Below, one piece after another: positions 23,153 through 32,047 of a stretch of 33,126 nucleotides of DNA. The notes under the pieces were generated by a model. That model saw only the letters and a program-made list of their open reading frames with translations. It was not told the origin of the DNA and ran no database searches. Both the position numbers and the translations under genes were made by a program. Each line of letters begins with the position of its first letter. Position 1 is the stretch's first letter. Origin of the DNA: Candidatus Saccharimonadota bacterium (GTDB lineage Bacteria; Patescibacteriota; Saccharimonadia; Saccharimonadales; Saccharimonadaceae); the NCBI GenBank assembly GCA_009778675.1, contig WRFU01000010.1:1-33126 (forward strand), given 5' to 3'.

Positions 23153-23158
23153 ATTATA
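23153..23158 (-). promoter_or_regulatory. Extended -10 of the lepA C-terminal gene
   Basis: TGG-TATAAT on the minus strand, nine bases before the ATG at 23143. The -35 is weak (TTGTCG at 14 bp). Confidence 0.6.
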
Positions 23159-23194
23159 CCAGATAGGACAAGCGACAAAGCGCGGCTAGGGTGC

Positions 23195-23200
23195 TAAAAT
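23195..23200 (+). promoter_or_regulatory. Extended -10 of the P-type ATPase gene (leaderless)
   Basis: TGC-TAAAAT directly before the ATG at 23201 and exactly six bases before a second ATG at 23207. A GCGACA -35 lies 17 bp upstream. Divergent from the promoter at 23153-23158. Confidence 0.6.
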
Positions 23201-23206
23201 ATGTCT

Positions 23207-25864
23207 ATGTTTATTAGGTTTAGACACCAGCCAGACAAACAGTCGCAAGACGTGACCGAGCAACAATTGCAGCAACTCAGTTTTTTACCACAAAAAGATT
23301 TGCTGGAACAATTTAACAGTCATTACGATGCTGCGGCAAAAACGCCAATTGGGTTAAGCGCTCAATCGGCCAGCGCGAAGTTAGGGCAATTTGGCAAAAA
23401 TGAAATTACTGTTAAGAAAAAGCAAACTACGCTAGATCGTGTTTTAGCGTCGCTTGTTAATCCATTTAATGCCGTGCTAGTAGTGGTGGCTATAGTCAGT
23501 TACTTTACCGATCGTATTACAAACGGTGCTGCCGATTGGCTGACCATCTTTATTATCTTTGCCATGATCTTGATATCTAGCATTGTGTCTTTTACCCAGA
23601 GCCAACGTTCGTCTAAAGCCGCAGCCAAACTAGCATCCATGATCAAGAACACGGCTGCGGTTTATCGAGATAATAAATTGTTAGAACTACCAATGTCTAA
23701 TTTAGTGGTAGGTGACATTATTGAACTGTCCGCTGGTGATATGATCCCGGCCGATATTCGGCTGCTTTATGCTAAGGATCTTTTCGTAGCACAAGCTGCT
23801 TTAACTGGTGAAAGTACTCCAGTCGAAAAGTTTGCAGATATTGACACTAATAAACAGGGCTCGCTGACCGATCTTAAGAACCTCGGTTTTATGGGTAGCA
23901 ATGTTGTGTCTGGCACGGGCACGGCTATTATTGTTGCTGCCGGCAATAACACCTACTTTGGGTCTATGGCGAAAACCCTGAACAAACACATTGGTAAAAA
24001 TAGTTTTGAACGGGGGGTGTCGTCTGTTAGTAAGTTGCTAATCCGCATTACTATCATCATGGTACCGCTGGTTTTTCTTATTAATTACGTGCTTAAGGCC
24101 GATTGGTCGTCTTCGCTGCTATTTGCAGTTTCGGTCGCAGTTGGTCTGACGCCCGAAATGTTACCAGTGATTATGTCTTCTACCTTAGCCACTGGGGCTT
24201 CTAAAATGGCCAAGCGCAAAGTGATTGTTAAACAGCTTGGTGCAATTCAATCATTTGGCGAAATGGATATTTTGTGCACCGATAAAACTGGCACTTTAAC
24301 CGAGAATAAAATTATCTTAGAAAAATATGTCAATATTAACGGCGAGGACGACCAAAACATTTTACAATATGCTTATTTAAATTCGTACTTTCAAACTGGG
24401 TTAAAAGATATCCTAGATGTTGCAGTTATAAACCGCGCTAAATTAAATAGTTTAGACAAAATAACCGCTGACTATGCTAGTGTCGACGAAATACCATTTG
24501 ACTTTGAACGACGCCGACTGAGTGTAGTGCTAAAAGATAAAGATGGTTTACAGCGGTTGTTAACAAAAGGCGCAGTTGAAGAAATATTGGATATATCATC
24601 ACATGTCAAAATTAATGACAAAGTACAACTTTTAACAAAAGAGGCTCGCGCTGCTGCTCTTAAAACCTACAATCTGTATAATGATCAAGGATTGCGAATG
24701 TTGGCGGTGGCCGAAAAACACTTTACTAATCATTCGGGTGAATTCAGCCCTAAGGATGAAACAGATTTAACTTTGATTGGTTTTATTGGATTTCTTGATC
24801 CACCAAAAACCACCGCCCAAGCAGCCGTTGCTGATCTAAAAGCGGCTGGTATTAAAACAGTCATTTTAACTGGCGACTCGTTAGGTGTAGCGACCTACAT
24901 TTGTAGCCAGGTTGGTATTAATCCTGCCGGGGCGTTAACTGGTCACGACATTGAACTGATGAGTGATGGCGCCTTACGAGTCGCCCTGAAAAATTGCGAG
25001 TTGTTGGCCAAACTTAGTCCGGCGCAAAAAGAACGTGTGGTGCGCATATTACAAGAATCTGGTCACACGGTTGGCTATATGGGTGATGGCATTAACGATG
25101 CACCACCGCTACATCAGGCAGATATTGGCATATCGGTCGATAGTGCGGTTGATATTGCTAAAGAAACCGCTTCGATTATTTTGCTCAAAAAGGATCTAAC
25201 AGTTCTAAGCAACGGCGTGATTGAAGGTCGGCGCACATTTAGCAACGTATCTAAATATATTAAACTGTCTGTTTCTAGCAACTTTGGTAATATGTTTTCG
25301 GTCGTGATAGCTTCTTTTGTGTTACCATTTTTGCCAATGTTGCCAATCCAGATCCTTGCTCAAAACTTACTATCTGATTTATCACAACTTGGCCTACCGT
25401 TTGATAACGTCGACAAAGAATATCTGCAAAAACCACGCAAATGGTCGCCCAAATCTATCACTACCGCCATGCTGCTGTTAGGGCCAGTGTCTTCAATCTT
25501 TGACTGTTTGTGTTTCGCAGCATTATGGTTTATTTTTGGGTTTAATAATACAGCAGCCGCGCCATTCTTCTGGGCTGGCTGGTTTATTTTTGGCACTATG
25601 TCACAAATCCTGGTCGTCCTGGTGGCTCGTACTAGTAAAATTCCATTTATACAATCCCGACCATCTTTACCGTTGGTTATATCCAGTTCGTTTGTTGTAG
25701 CCGTAGCAGCCGTAGTTGCCTTTTCACCGTTAGCTAGAACTCTACAAATGTCAGCGCTGCCACTTACCTTTATACCATTTTTGGTGGGGATTATTATTCT
25801 GTACTTCCTAACCGTTCAAGCCGTTAAATACATCTACATCCGCATTTTTCACGACTGGTTGTAG
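23207..25864 (+). CDS. mgtA: P3B-type magnesium-translocating ATPase (MgtA-like)
   Basis: A P-type ATPase of the MgtA/MgtB group, which imports Mg2+ across the cytoplasmic membrane using ATP. The 885-residue protein shows the actuator TGES (about residue 200), the M4 signature VGLTPEMLPVIMSS, the phosphorylation motif DKTGTLTE (about residue 359), the hinge GDGINDAPPLHQADIGISV (about residue 626), and the C-terminal NLLSDLSQLGLPFDNVDKE segment typical of P3B enzymes, with about ten membrane helices. I use the second ATG (23207) because it lies six bases from the -10; the one at 23201 adds only Met-Ser. It stands between the two halves of lepA, opposite in direction to its neighbours. No mgtA-type leader sensor fits upstream. 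Confidence 0.93.
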   Translation: MFIRFRHQPDKQSQDVTEQQLQQLSFLPQKDLLEQFNSHYDAAAKTPIGLSAQSASAKLGQFGKNEITVKKKQTTLDRVLASLVNPFNAVLVVVAIVSYFTDRITNGAADWLTIFIIFAMILISSIVSFTQSQRSSKAAAKLASMIKNTAAVYRDNKLLELPMSNLVVGDIIELSAGDMIPADIRLLYAKDLFVAQAALTGESTPVEKFADIDTNKQGSLTDLKNLGFMGSNVVSGTGTAIIVAAGNNTYFGSMAKTLNKHIGKNSFERGVSSVSKLLIRITIIMVPLVFLINYVLKADWSSSLLFAVSVAVGLTPEMLPVIMSSTLATGASKMAKRKVIVKQLGAIQSFGEMDILCTDKTGTLTENKIILEKYVNINGEDDQNILQYAYLNSYFQTGLKDILDVAVINRAKLNSLDKITADYASVDEIPFDFERRRLSVVLKDKDGLQRLLTKGAVEEILDISSHVKINDKVQLLTKEARAAALKTYNLYNDQGLRMLAVAEKHFTNHSGEFSPKDETDLTLIGFIGFLDPPKTTAQAAVADLKAAGIKTVILTGDSLGVATYICSQVGINPAGALTGHDIELMSDGALRVALKNCELLAKLSPAQKERVVRILQESGHTVGYMGDGINDAPPLHQADIGISVDSAVDIAKETASIILLKKDLTVLSNGVIEGRRTFSNVSKYIKLSVSSNFGNMFSVVIASFVLPFLPMLPIQILAQNLLSDLSQLGLPFDNVDKEYLQKPRKWSPKSITTAMLLLGPVSSIFDCLCFAALWFIFGFNNTAAAPFFWAGWFIFGTMSQILVVLVARTSKIPFIQSRPSLPLVISSSFVVAVAAVVAFSPLARTLQMSALPLTFIPFLVGIIILYFLTVQAVKYIYIRIFHDWL

Positions 25865-25870
25865 GAAAGA

Positions 25871-26542
25871 TTATCCCCTTTCTATAACTTGGCCGTTTTT
25901 GGCAATCAAATAATCTTTGCCTATAACATAGGTCTTGTCGCCATCGACTATCACAGCGGCATCATCAGACACTGCGTAAACTAAGCTGTTTTGGGTTTTA
26001 GAATCTTCCAAAACCCAAGCTTCAACACGAGTGTTAAAATGCATACTATTTAAATGTGGCAAAATAGTGAAGTCAACTAAGTCCATATACTTATCAGTGT
26101 ATGCAGTTTCATTATAATTTTCTTCGTTAACCTTGTAGCTGGGGCGATGCCCTAAAACTTGTGAACCAGCCGAACTACCAACATATACTTTGGTTTTAAG
26201 TATTTTTGGTAATAATTCGTCAAAACCGGTTTTTACTAGTACTGTTGCTAGGTAATCAGTATTACCACCTTCTACCCAAACTACGTCAGCCGCGTTTAAG
26301 CGTTCTTCAACTTTTTTAATGTCGTTAGCTAACAAGTTCACAAATTCTATATTGCCACCAAAATTGTTGCGTATACCATCCATGTCGTTTAAAAACCAAT
26401 CATGGTTACCGTATTCTACGGCCATAGCTTCATTAATCACTGCAAAATTTATGTCTTTAGCTGGTTTACCAACTAGTTCAAGACATTTTGCGACTGATTC
26501 TGGTGCGTTAAGCCCCGACGAGGCTAAGATTAATTTCATCAT
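25871..26542 (-). CDS. Peptidase E-like serine peptidase (family S51)
   Basis: Cytoplasmic aspartyl dipeptidase-like enzyme of the S51 family. The 223-residue protein has the EGGNTDYL motif (about 91-98), the nucleophile elbow VGSSAGS with Ser124, and a PHLN motif with His163, placed as in dipeptidase E (catalytic Ser and His). Some S51 relatives are cyanophycinases or act on other small peptides, so the substrate is uncertain. It starts six bases after the zinc-ribbon gene with an AGGAG site and ends six bases from the convergent P-type ATPase. Last gene of the accessory block in lepA. Confidence 0.85.
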   Translation of the reverse strand: MMKLILASSGLNAPESVAKCLELVGKPAKDINFAVINEAMAVEYGNHDWFLNDMDGIRNNFGGNIEFVNLLANDIKKVEERLNAADVVWVEGGNTDYLATVLVKTGFDELLPKILKTKVYVGSSAGSQVLGHRPSYKVNEENYNETAYTDKYMDLVDFTILPHLNSMHFNTRVEAWVLEDSKTQNSLVYAVSDDAAVIVDGDKTYVIGKDYLIAKNGQVIERG

Positions 26543-26547
26543 TGCTC

Positions 26548-26817
26548 CTATTTAGCCCAGCGTTTCATTTTTTTAAGTTGTGCTGGGTACATTTTCTTGA
26601 TCATAAATTTCATTGGCTTACTCATTTCAGTATTTTCGTCAATACCTTTCAAACCGATCTTTAACATCTCCTCCATCGTAATATCTGGATTGGTGAACTT
26701 ACCATTTTGGAAGCAATAGTGGCAATATTCATCGCTTAGCGAACCATCTGCGTTCGTACCAAAATCTTCTTTCTTATCCATTGGCATCGCACAACTTTGA
26801 CAAAATTTCTTACTCAT
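26548..26817 (-). CDS. Small zinc-ribbon protein
   Basis: An 89-residue protein with cysteines at 6, 9, 32 and 35 in two CxxC knuckles (FCQSCAMPM and YCHYC), matching the putative zinc-ribbon family often found fused or next to acetyltransferases and small regulators. A helical lysine/methionine-rich C-terminus follows. Preceded by AAGGAG. Lies between GNAT acetyltransferase and peptidase E genes. Function unknown beyond zinc binding. Confidence 0.75.
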   Translation of the reverse strand: MSKKFCQSCAMPMDKKEDFGTNADGSLSDEYCHYCFQNGKFTNPDITMEEMLKIGLKGIDENTEMSKPMKFMIKKMYPAQLKKMKRWAK

Positions 26818-26837
26818 AATATCTCCTTGTTCTATTC

Positions 26838-27401
26838 TTATTTTATCACGCGCTTCATATTTTTATCTTTAGGATAAATTCGATATTCCACCAAACACAT
26901 TTTTTCGCCGCGGGCATCTTCGCCCAAATATTCATCCTCTAAAATTCCGCCGTTCATTTCGGCAATTTTGCGCGATTTTATATTAAGTTTCTCAACCGGA
27001 TATTTCAAATAATCAAACGATAAGTTCTGTTGAGCCCACTTAACCGCGGCCGTTACGGCTTCACGTCCGTAGCCATGACCCCATGAGCTTTCTTTCGTCC
27101 AAATTCCCAGCTCGGGCGTTGGTCCATCAATATGATGTACACCACCCATGCCGATAAATTCGTTCGTTATTTTATCAAAAATTGTAAACTGCCATTGTTG
27201 GCCGTTTTTATTTTTAACTATTGCTTCGCGGAACCATTTTTGCCAACCGTCAAAACCGTAGGGTTTAGGATACATATATTTCGCCACTTCTTCGGTAAAT
27301 TCCGCGAAAGATTCACGTGCGTCTTTCATGGTGGAAGAAGATAATCGTAAGCGTTCAGATTTGACAGCCAAATTTGAAGTGTTAATCTTGGTTAGCTTCA
27401 T
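26838..27401 (-). CDS. GNAT family N-acetyltransferase (RimJ/RimL type)
   Basis: A 187-residue acetyl-CoA-dependent acetyltransferase. It opens with SERLRLSS, typical of RimJ/RimL relatives, and has FIGMGGVHHID, then ELGIWTKESSWGHGYGREAV, the acetyl-CoA-binding motif A (G-x-G-x-G/A pattern), and an asparagine-containing segment (EKLNIKSRKIAEMNG) of motif B. The substrate may be a protein N-terminus or a small molecule. It overlaps the upstream P-loop kinase gene by ATGA, so it is translated in the same operon. Confidence 0.85.
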   Translation of the reverse strand: MKLTKINTSNLAVKSERLRLSSSTMKDARESFAEFTEEVAKYMYPKPYGFDGWQKWFREAIVKNKNGQQWQFTIFDKITNEFIGMGGVHHIDGPTPELGIWTKESSWGHGYGREAVTAAVKWAQQNLSFDYLKYPVEKLNIKSRKIAEMNGGILEDEYLGEDARGEKMCLVEYRIYPKDKNMKRVIK

Positions 27402-27913
27402 TCCGTTTCCTTTATATATCGCAGGATTTGCTTAAAAGTTTCTTCGGGCGTCTGATCTGTTGAGTCGATAATAGTCGCCAACTTAGTTTTCATGAGTGGC
27501 GATTTATAATGATATTTTATTCTCTCAATTTCCCAATCATTTAGTTGCGGCCGGGTTTTAGAACCAGCCAAGACTTTTTTAATATCAGGTTTTAATAAAA
27601 ACCATCTGGCGTTATATTTAATGCTTTTTAACCCATTTATAAAATATTGCCGTGTTGCGTCAGTTATTGGGTAATCCAGGATAACATCGTTACCATTTTC
27701 AAGATTAGACTTTAAGAATCGTAAAATCTCGGCATGAATCTCCGGCAATATTTTGTCCAAAGATTCCCACGATTTATCACGTTTTACTACTGCGGCGATG
27801 CCATCACCATCTAAATATATAAAGTTACGTAGTTCCAGTGCTAACAATCGCGAAATAGTAGTTTTACCACTGTGTACCGATCCGCTAATAGAAATTAACT
27901 TTGGCTTTGTCAT
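27398..27913 (-). CDS. P-loop kinase-like protein, substrate unknown
   Basis: A 171-residue protein with Walker A GSVHSGKTT (residues 11-19), a YLDGDG segment and an R-x-x-x-N-D-W lid-like region. The overall shape fits small kinases of the shikimate/chloramphenicol-phosphotransferase/zeta-like group, which phosphorylate small molecules. No motif fixes the substrate. It overlaps both neighbours by ATGA, so it is tightly coupled to the second kinase upstream and the acetyltransferase downstream. AT-rich composition like the rest of the accessory block. Confidence 0.7.
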   Translation of the reverse strand: MTKPKLISISGSVHSGKTTISRLLALELRNFIYLDGDGIAAVVKRDKSWESLDKILPEIHAEILRFLKSNLENGNDVILDYPITDATRQYFINGLKSIKYNARWFLLKPDIKKVLAGSKTRPQLNDWEIERIKYHYKSPLMKTKLATIIDSTDQTPEETFKQILRYIKETE

Positions 27914-28419
27914 CTTTCCTCCTCCAAAATTCTTTTCATATCTTTACGATTTTTTATAACTATAACGTTTATTGGGTACTTGCGGAGTTTCAACTTTACA
28001 TTCACCATTCGTGTTGGGAACTTCTTAATTATAAAGCACGATAAATGCATCAACGTATCATCGCCCCCCCCCACTCTAGTTTCACCGTATAAATTCACTC
28101 TTAGCCATCGCCCAAAAACACCGCTAACACTTTTTAATCTATTAGATTCAAAAATGATAGCCAAATCAGCTTGCTTGAATCGCTCATCGATCGACTCAAA
28201 AACGTTGCCCTCGATAATCCAAGACTTGTTTTTAAATAATTTCTCATATTCTTTTTGAAATTCCGCACCAGTAATTCGTTGTCGATTTTTATCCCAACGG
28301 ATATCATCTAAATGATACACGGCAATATTCAATTTTTGACCAAGCTGGCGTGCAAACGTTGATTTACCAGTTGCTGGCCAACCAAATATTGTAATCTTTT
28401 TTGCATCGTTAATGTTCAC
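27910..28419 (-). CDS. FlaR-type adenylate-kinase-related P-loop protein
   Basis: A 169-residue P-loop protein with Walker A GWPATGKST (13-21), a VYHLDDIRWD strand and a SWIIEGN strand, matching the 'DNA topology modulation'/FlaR-like kinases, whose true substrate is poorly known. Codons 116-119 contain nine consecutive G on the coding strand (28064-28072); a one-base slip would truncate the protein about 50 residues early. The gene overlaps vanX-like and the next kinase by ATGA. It is part of the accessory block inside lepA. Confidence 0.75.
   Translation of the reverse strand: MNINDAKKITIFGWPATGKSTFARQLGQKLNIAVYHLDDIRWDKNRQRITGAEFQKEYEKLFKNKSWIIEGNVFESIDERFKQADLAIIFESNRLKSVSGVFGRWLRVNLYGETRVGGGDDTLMHLSCFIIKKFPTRMVNVKLKLRKYPINVIVIKNRKDMKRILEEER
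28064..28072. repeat. Homopolymer C9 (G9 in the coding strand)
   Basis: Nine C on the plus strand within the FlaR-like gene, encoding the end of Val116 and Gly117-119. The second-longest homopolymer G/C tract I see in the window. Confidence 0.9.
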
Positions 28420-28979
28420 TTTGCTTCACCATACACAAAATGCCAAAATTCACGCATTTTGCCTAATTTAAAACCATTTTTTAACATTGTTTTGATAAGC
28501 AACGTTTGCAATTTTTGATATTCCTGACTCTTGACATCAGCATGGTTTTTATAATAATCAACAAATGCACCATCTGGCCAATCTGATTTATCCCAAAGCT
28601 CAAGTTCTTGGCCAGTTTTAATATCAATAAGGTTTATATCTACGACAGACCCACTGGCATGCGGCATTTCGACTGCATTAAGTGTTTTATCGGTGTCAGT
28701 TCTACCATCTCGTTCATAACGTTTACGCTGCACTAATTTATAAAGTTCCGGCGAGCGGTAAGCATCTTTAACCAAAATATCGTAGCCGGCTTGTTTTAGG
28801 TCTGATTGTGCCCGCAACAAACTAGGCAGCATTTCACGGCGCACTAGCGCTGAACTATTTGTAATGCCAATTGACGCTAACTCATCCTTAGTAACGCCGA
28901 GCTGTTCAGCACGTGCAACATAATAATTAATGCCTTTTATGCCGTAATCTGCAATGTCGACCAAACCTAAGCCCTTCAT
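28416..28979 (-). CDS. VanX/DdpX-like D-alanyl-D-alanine dipeptidase
   Basis: A 187-residue zinc peptidase of family M15D. The family residues are present: Arg75 in DAYRSPE, His107 and Asp114 in the PHASGSVVDI zinc motif, and Glu177/His180 in EFWHF. It has no signal peptide, like cytoplasmic VanX/DdpX, which hydrolyse D-Ala-D-Ala. No vanH or vanA ligase is beside it, so a role in recycling or scavenging wall peptides is more likely than resistance. It starts two bases after the C39-like gene and overlaps the FlaR-like gene by ATGA. Confidence 0.85.
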   Translation of the reverse strand: MKGLGLVDIADYGIKGINYYVARAEQLGVTKDELASIGITNSSALVRREMLPSLLRAQSDLKQAGYDILVKDAYRSPELYKLVQRKRYERDGRTDTDKTLNAVEMPHASGSVVDINLIDIKTGQELELWDKSDWPDGAFVDYYKNHADVKSQEYQKLQTLLIKTMLKNGFKLGKMREFWHFVYGEAK

Positions 28980-28981
28980 TC

Positions 28982-29566
28982 TTACGCCTTTGATATAATC
29001 AGTACTTCCCGTTGGTTGATTTCGCCCATACTCATATTACCTTCACTGTTCATTATCCTATCAATTTTCACAATCCGATTATGTGTTTTTGGCGTATCGG
29101 TAATGATTTCGATTGCTTCGTCTTTAGCATATTGATGCTTTTCGATGTAGTATGGGTCAAAAATATAGACATCATTGCCTACAATTTTAGTAATCAAAAC
29201 ATAATGTGAAGATGGGCTCTGCCAACACTCAAGACAACTAATTACAACCGCTGAATTTTCATTGGCATTTTCCCGCAACAGTTTCTCTGTCACAGCTACA
29301 CCCCGCACGTGCTCAGCATGAATCGCAAATCGATTAACTATCGCGTAACTATTGATAAACTTTTTTAAATCATTTATTGCTGCACTCGAAGTACCACCAT
29401 CGCCCACACGGCCGTCATGACCTATTTTGTCTAGAGTTTGTCGAAAAAATATCCTTAGTAAATCAGCTGGGATTTCCTCACGCTCAAACACGTGGCTTAG
29501 GGCATTTAAGACACTCGCTTGGCCGCAGTCATATTCTGTTATTTGATAACGCAAAGGTATTTTCAT
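28982..29566 (-). CDS. C39-like papain-fold cysteine peptidase
   Basis: A 194-residue protein with [17 protein letters not shown] at the start, placing a catalytic cysteine at residue 14 after the typical Q-x-x-x-x-D-C-G pattern, then His121 in [12 protein letters not shown] and Asp137 in IFDPYY. This is the C39 peptidase triad without a transporter domain or signal peptide, so a bacteriocin-leader role is not supported. Its ATG overlaps the stop of the N-terminal lepA half by ATGA; its AAGGAG ribosome site is formed by the last codons of that gene. First gene of the accessory block. Confidence 0.8.
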   Translation of the reverse strand: MKIPLRYQITEYDCGQASVLNALSHVFEREEIPADLLRIFFRQTLDKIGHDGRVGDGGTSSAAINDLKKFINSYAIVNRFAIHAEHVRGVAVTEKLLRENANENSAVVISCLECWQSPSSHYVLITKIVGNDVYIFDPYYIEKHQYAKDEAIEIITDTPKTHNRIVKIDRIMNSEGNMSMGEINQREVLIISKA

Positions 29567-30402
29567 TTTCTCTCCTTAAAATATTCACTTAATGTAACTG
29601 TATCACCAACTTTGGCATCGCGGGTAGTTTTTAGGTTAGTCACAATATAGCCAATTTCACCAGTGTTAAGTACTGGGTCAGACACCATTGTAGGACTTAA
29701 ATGGCCGATTTCAAGCGCCACACCATGGGCATTTGTAGCCAGCATTTTAATGGCATCATTCTTGCTAATCTTACCATCGACCACCCGCACATACAAAATC
29801 ACACCGCGGTAATCATCGTAATAACTGTCAAAAATCAAAGCCCGAGTTTTGGCATCTACGTCACCCTGCGGTGCTGGAATTTTTTGGACAACGGCATCTA
29901 ACACCTGCTTAACGCCCTGGCCAGTTTTAGCGCTAATTTTGATAATATCGCTTTGTTTGCAACCCAGTAAATTTATAACTTCGGCGCTAACCCGCTGCAC
30001 ATCGGCGGCTGGTAAATCAATTTTGTTTATCACTGGAATGATTGATAAGTTCTGCTCCAGCGCCAAGTAAACATTCGCTAACGTTTGAGCCTGAATACCT
30101 TGCGCTGCATCAACCACCAATACCGCGCCTTCGCAAGCCGCCAAGCTGCGCGACACTTCGTAGCTGAAATCTACGTGCCCAGGCGTATCGATTAAGTTCA
30201 AATCGTAGCCTTGCCAGCGCATCCGCACTGGTGTCAACTTAATGGTAATGCCGCGCTCGCGCTCTAATTCCATCGAATCGAGCAGCTGTGACTTCATAGC
30301 CCGTTTTTCAACTGTGTCAGTCAGCTCCATCATACGGTCGGCTAACGTCGACTTGCCGTGGTCAATATGCGCAATTATGCAAAAATTACGAATGTTTTCC
30401 AT
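29563..30402 (-). CDS. lepA: Elongation factor 4 (LepA), N-terminal half (GTPase)
   Basis: The GTP-binding half of LepA, 279 residues: G1 AHIDHGKS (11-18), G2 and the RGITIK switch, G3 DTPGHVDF (72-79), G4 NKID (126-129), G5 SAKTG, then the domain II beta barrel ending at VGDTVTL. After that only eight residues (SEYFKERK) remain before TGA, and these codons double as the ribosome site of the next gene. Domains III, IV and the C-terminus are encoded 6.4 kb away (22175-23143). The start at 30402 overlaps murJ by 17 bp. All GTPase motifs are intact, so this is not a decayed fragment by sequence. Confidence 0.93.
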   Translation of the reverse strand: MENIRNFCIIAHIDHGKSTLADRMMELTDTVEKRAMKSQLLDSMELERERGITIKLTPVRMRWQGYDLNLIDTPGHVDFSYEVSRSLAACEGAVLVVDAAQGIQAQTLANVYLALEQNLSIIPVINKIDLPAADVQRVSAEVINLLGCKQSDIIKISAKTGQGVKQVLDAVVQKIPAPQGDVDAKTRALIFDSYYDDYRGVILYVRVVDGKISKNDAIKMLATNAHGVALEIGHLSPTMVSDPVLNTGEIGYIVTNLKTTRDAKVGDTVTLSEYFKERK

Positions 30403-32047
30403 GTCGAATAGTTTTTGATAAGAGTTTTATAGTGTGTTGAATAACATCAGCATTTTCTTTCAAGTGCAGTGTCAAACCAGCTGCTATGTAAGCAAGACCG
30501 CCGAACAAGCATATCAAGACGAACTTTGGAAATGTAACAAAAATACTTTGATCAGTCGCCCGCAGCGGCCAAATTAATGTAGCAATGTAAGTAACAATAC
30601 CAGCTATTATGGCTGCAACAAATATCTTTAGAAAAGCGCGCACTAATGCTGGGCTAAAAATCCCATTTAACCGATGATTTAATATAAATACTAAAATTGA
30701 TACTTCAACCACAGCACCGATTGATTGACCATAAGCCAATCCATACGGCCCAAAATGCAACACCATGCTAAAGTAAATCGCCAAACTAATGCTTAGACCA
30801 ATCGAAATAATCGACACGATAAACGGCGTCCTAGTATCTTGATGGGCGTAAAAACCACGCGACACAATCTGGAAAACCGACCGGAAGAAAATCGACACAA
30901 CTAATGCGCCTAGTAGCCCGGCAATCAACACGTCGCCACCGTTTTTAATAAAGCTAACTAAATAGCCACGCGTGAAAAATACCATAATCGCGACCGGCAG
31001 CGCCAGCCACACAATCATGCGCAGCGACGCCCGCAAATCATTCTTAAACTTGTCTTCGCGATTTTCGCCCACACTTTCTGTCATTTTAGGGAAAAATGCC
31101 GTGCTAATCGCCACACCGATCAAGTTCACTGGCATAGAATGGAAGTTTAACGCCTGCTGGTATGAACGTACCGTACCAGCAGCCATGCGCGATGACAAGT
31201 TGACCTCAACAATTCCATTGACATAATCCGTACCTTGATCTAACGAACGGGCTGGGATTAACTTTAACACCCGACGAAAACTTTTATCTCGCCATTTGAT
31301 TTTAAACTTATAGTCAAACCCCATACCAAACAAGCCAATTATACTCACTAGGAATTGCATTACCGAACCGAGTGCCACCCCGAGTGCCACCCCCATAATT
31401 CCGCCACCAAAGATGTGCCAGCCAAAAATCGTAATGCCGTTTGTAAAGAACAGCGTGCCAATGATAATACCGACATTATAAATTGCCGGCGCTAGGGCAT
31501 AGAAAATAAACCGGCCGGTGGCCTGCTGCATGCTAGTCATAATTGTGGCGATCGAAAACAAAAATGGATTAATCGCGATCACACGCATCATACTCACCGC
31601 TAGCGCCTGGCCAGATTCACTCAAACCTGGGCTGATAACGTACTTTACCAACGGCGCTGCAAAGATAATAATCAACACACTTACTACTAGAGTAACAATC
31701 GCCAGCAAGTTAATTATACTCGACGATAATTCCCAAGCCGACTTTTTATGTTTTTTCACCAAATGCTCGTTTAGTACCGGTATGAATGTCACATTCAAAG
31801 CGCCGCTCACCAGCACAAAATACATGAAATCGGGGATCATAAATGCTGCCGTATAAGCGTCGATTCCGGTCGGGTAAGTACTCAGATACATACTGTTTAG
31901 AATGCGATCGCGCAGTAGCCCGAGTATCGCCGCCAGCAAGGTGCTGACGGCTAAGATTACAGCGGCTGATTTAATAGATAGTTTATAATTGGTCAGTTTG
32001 CCAAGGTAGTGGAACGGGTTTTCGGGTTTCCTTAGTCTGATTATCAT
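30386..32047 (-). CDS. murJ: Lipid II flippase MurJ (MviN family)
   Basis: MurJ moves lipid II across the cytoplasmic membrane for peptidoglycan assembly. The 553-residue protein has about 14 membrane helices, the N-terminal [14 protein letters not shown] segment with its conserved arginines, and the MOP-family arrangement; the [27 protein letters not shown] stretch around residue 300 is typical of MviN. Length is normal. Its ATG overlaps the ftsH stop and it overlaps lepA-N by 17 bp, so the three are one operon. Confidence 0.93.
   Translation of the reverse strand: MIIRLRKPENPFHYLGKLTNYKLSIKSAAVILAVSTLLAAILGLLRDRILNSMYLSTYPTGIDAYTAAFMIPDFMYFVLVSGALNVTFIPVLNEHLVKKHKKSAWELSSSIINLLAIVTLVVSVLIIIFAAPLVKYVISPGLSESGQALAVSMMRVIAINPFLFSIATIMTSMQQATGRFIFYALAPAIYNVGIIIGTLFFTNGITIFGWHIFGGGIMGVALGVALGSVMQFLVSIIGLFGMGFDYKFKIKWRDKSFRRVLKLIPARSLDQGTDYVNGIVEVNLSSRMAAGTVRSYQQALNFHSMPVNLIGVAISTAFFPKMTESVGENREDKFKNDLRASLRMIVWLALPVAIMVFFTRGYLVSFIKNGGDVLIAGLLGALVVSIFFRSVFQIVSRGFYAHQDTRTPFIVSIISIGLSISLAIYFSMVLHFGPYGLAYGQSIGAVVEVSILVFILNHRLNGIFSPALVRAFLKIFVAAIIAGIVTYIATLIWPLRATDQSIFVTFPKFVLICLFGGLAYIAAGLTLHLKENADVIQHTIKLLSKTIRHGKHS

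Noticed and set aside
28416-28979. Vancomycin resistance cluster
   Set aside because: Only the VanX-like dipeptidase is present; no vanA/vanH ligase-dehydrogenase or vanRS regulators are nearby.
23144-29562. Target-site duplication or terminal inverted repeats of a transposon in lepA
   Set aside because: The bases next to the two lepA breaks show only weak similarity (TTA-AGT-GAA versus ATG-ACC-GAA codons); no transposase or integrase gene is present.
28982-29566. Bacteriocin export peptidase
   Set aside because: The C39-like domain is not fused to an ABC transporter and no double-glycine leader peptide gene is visible.
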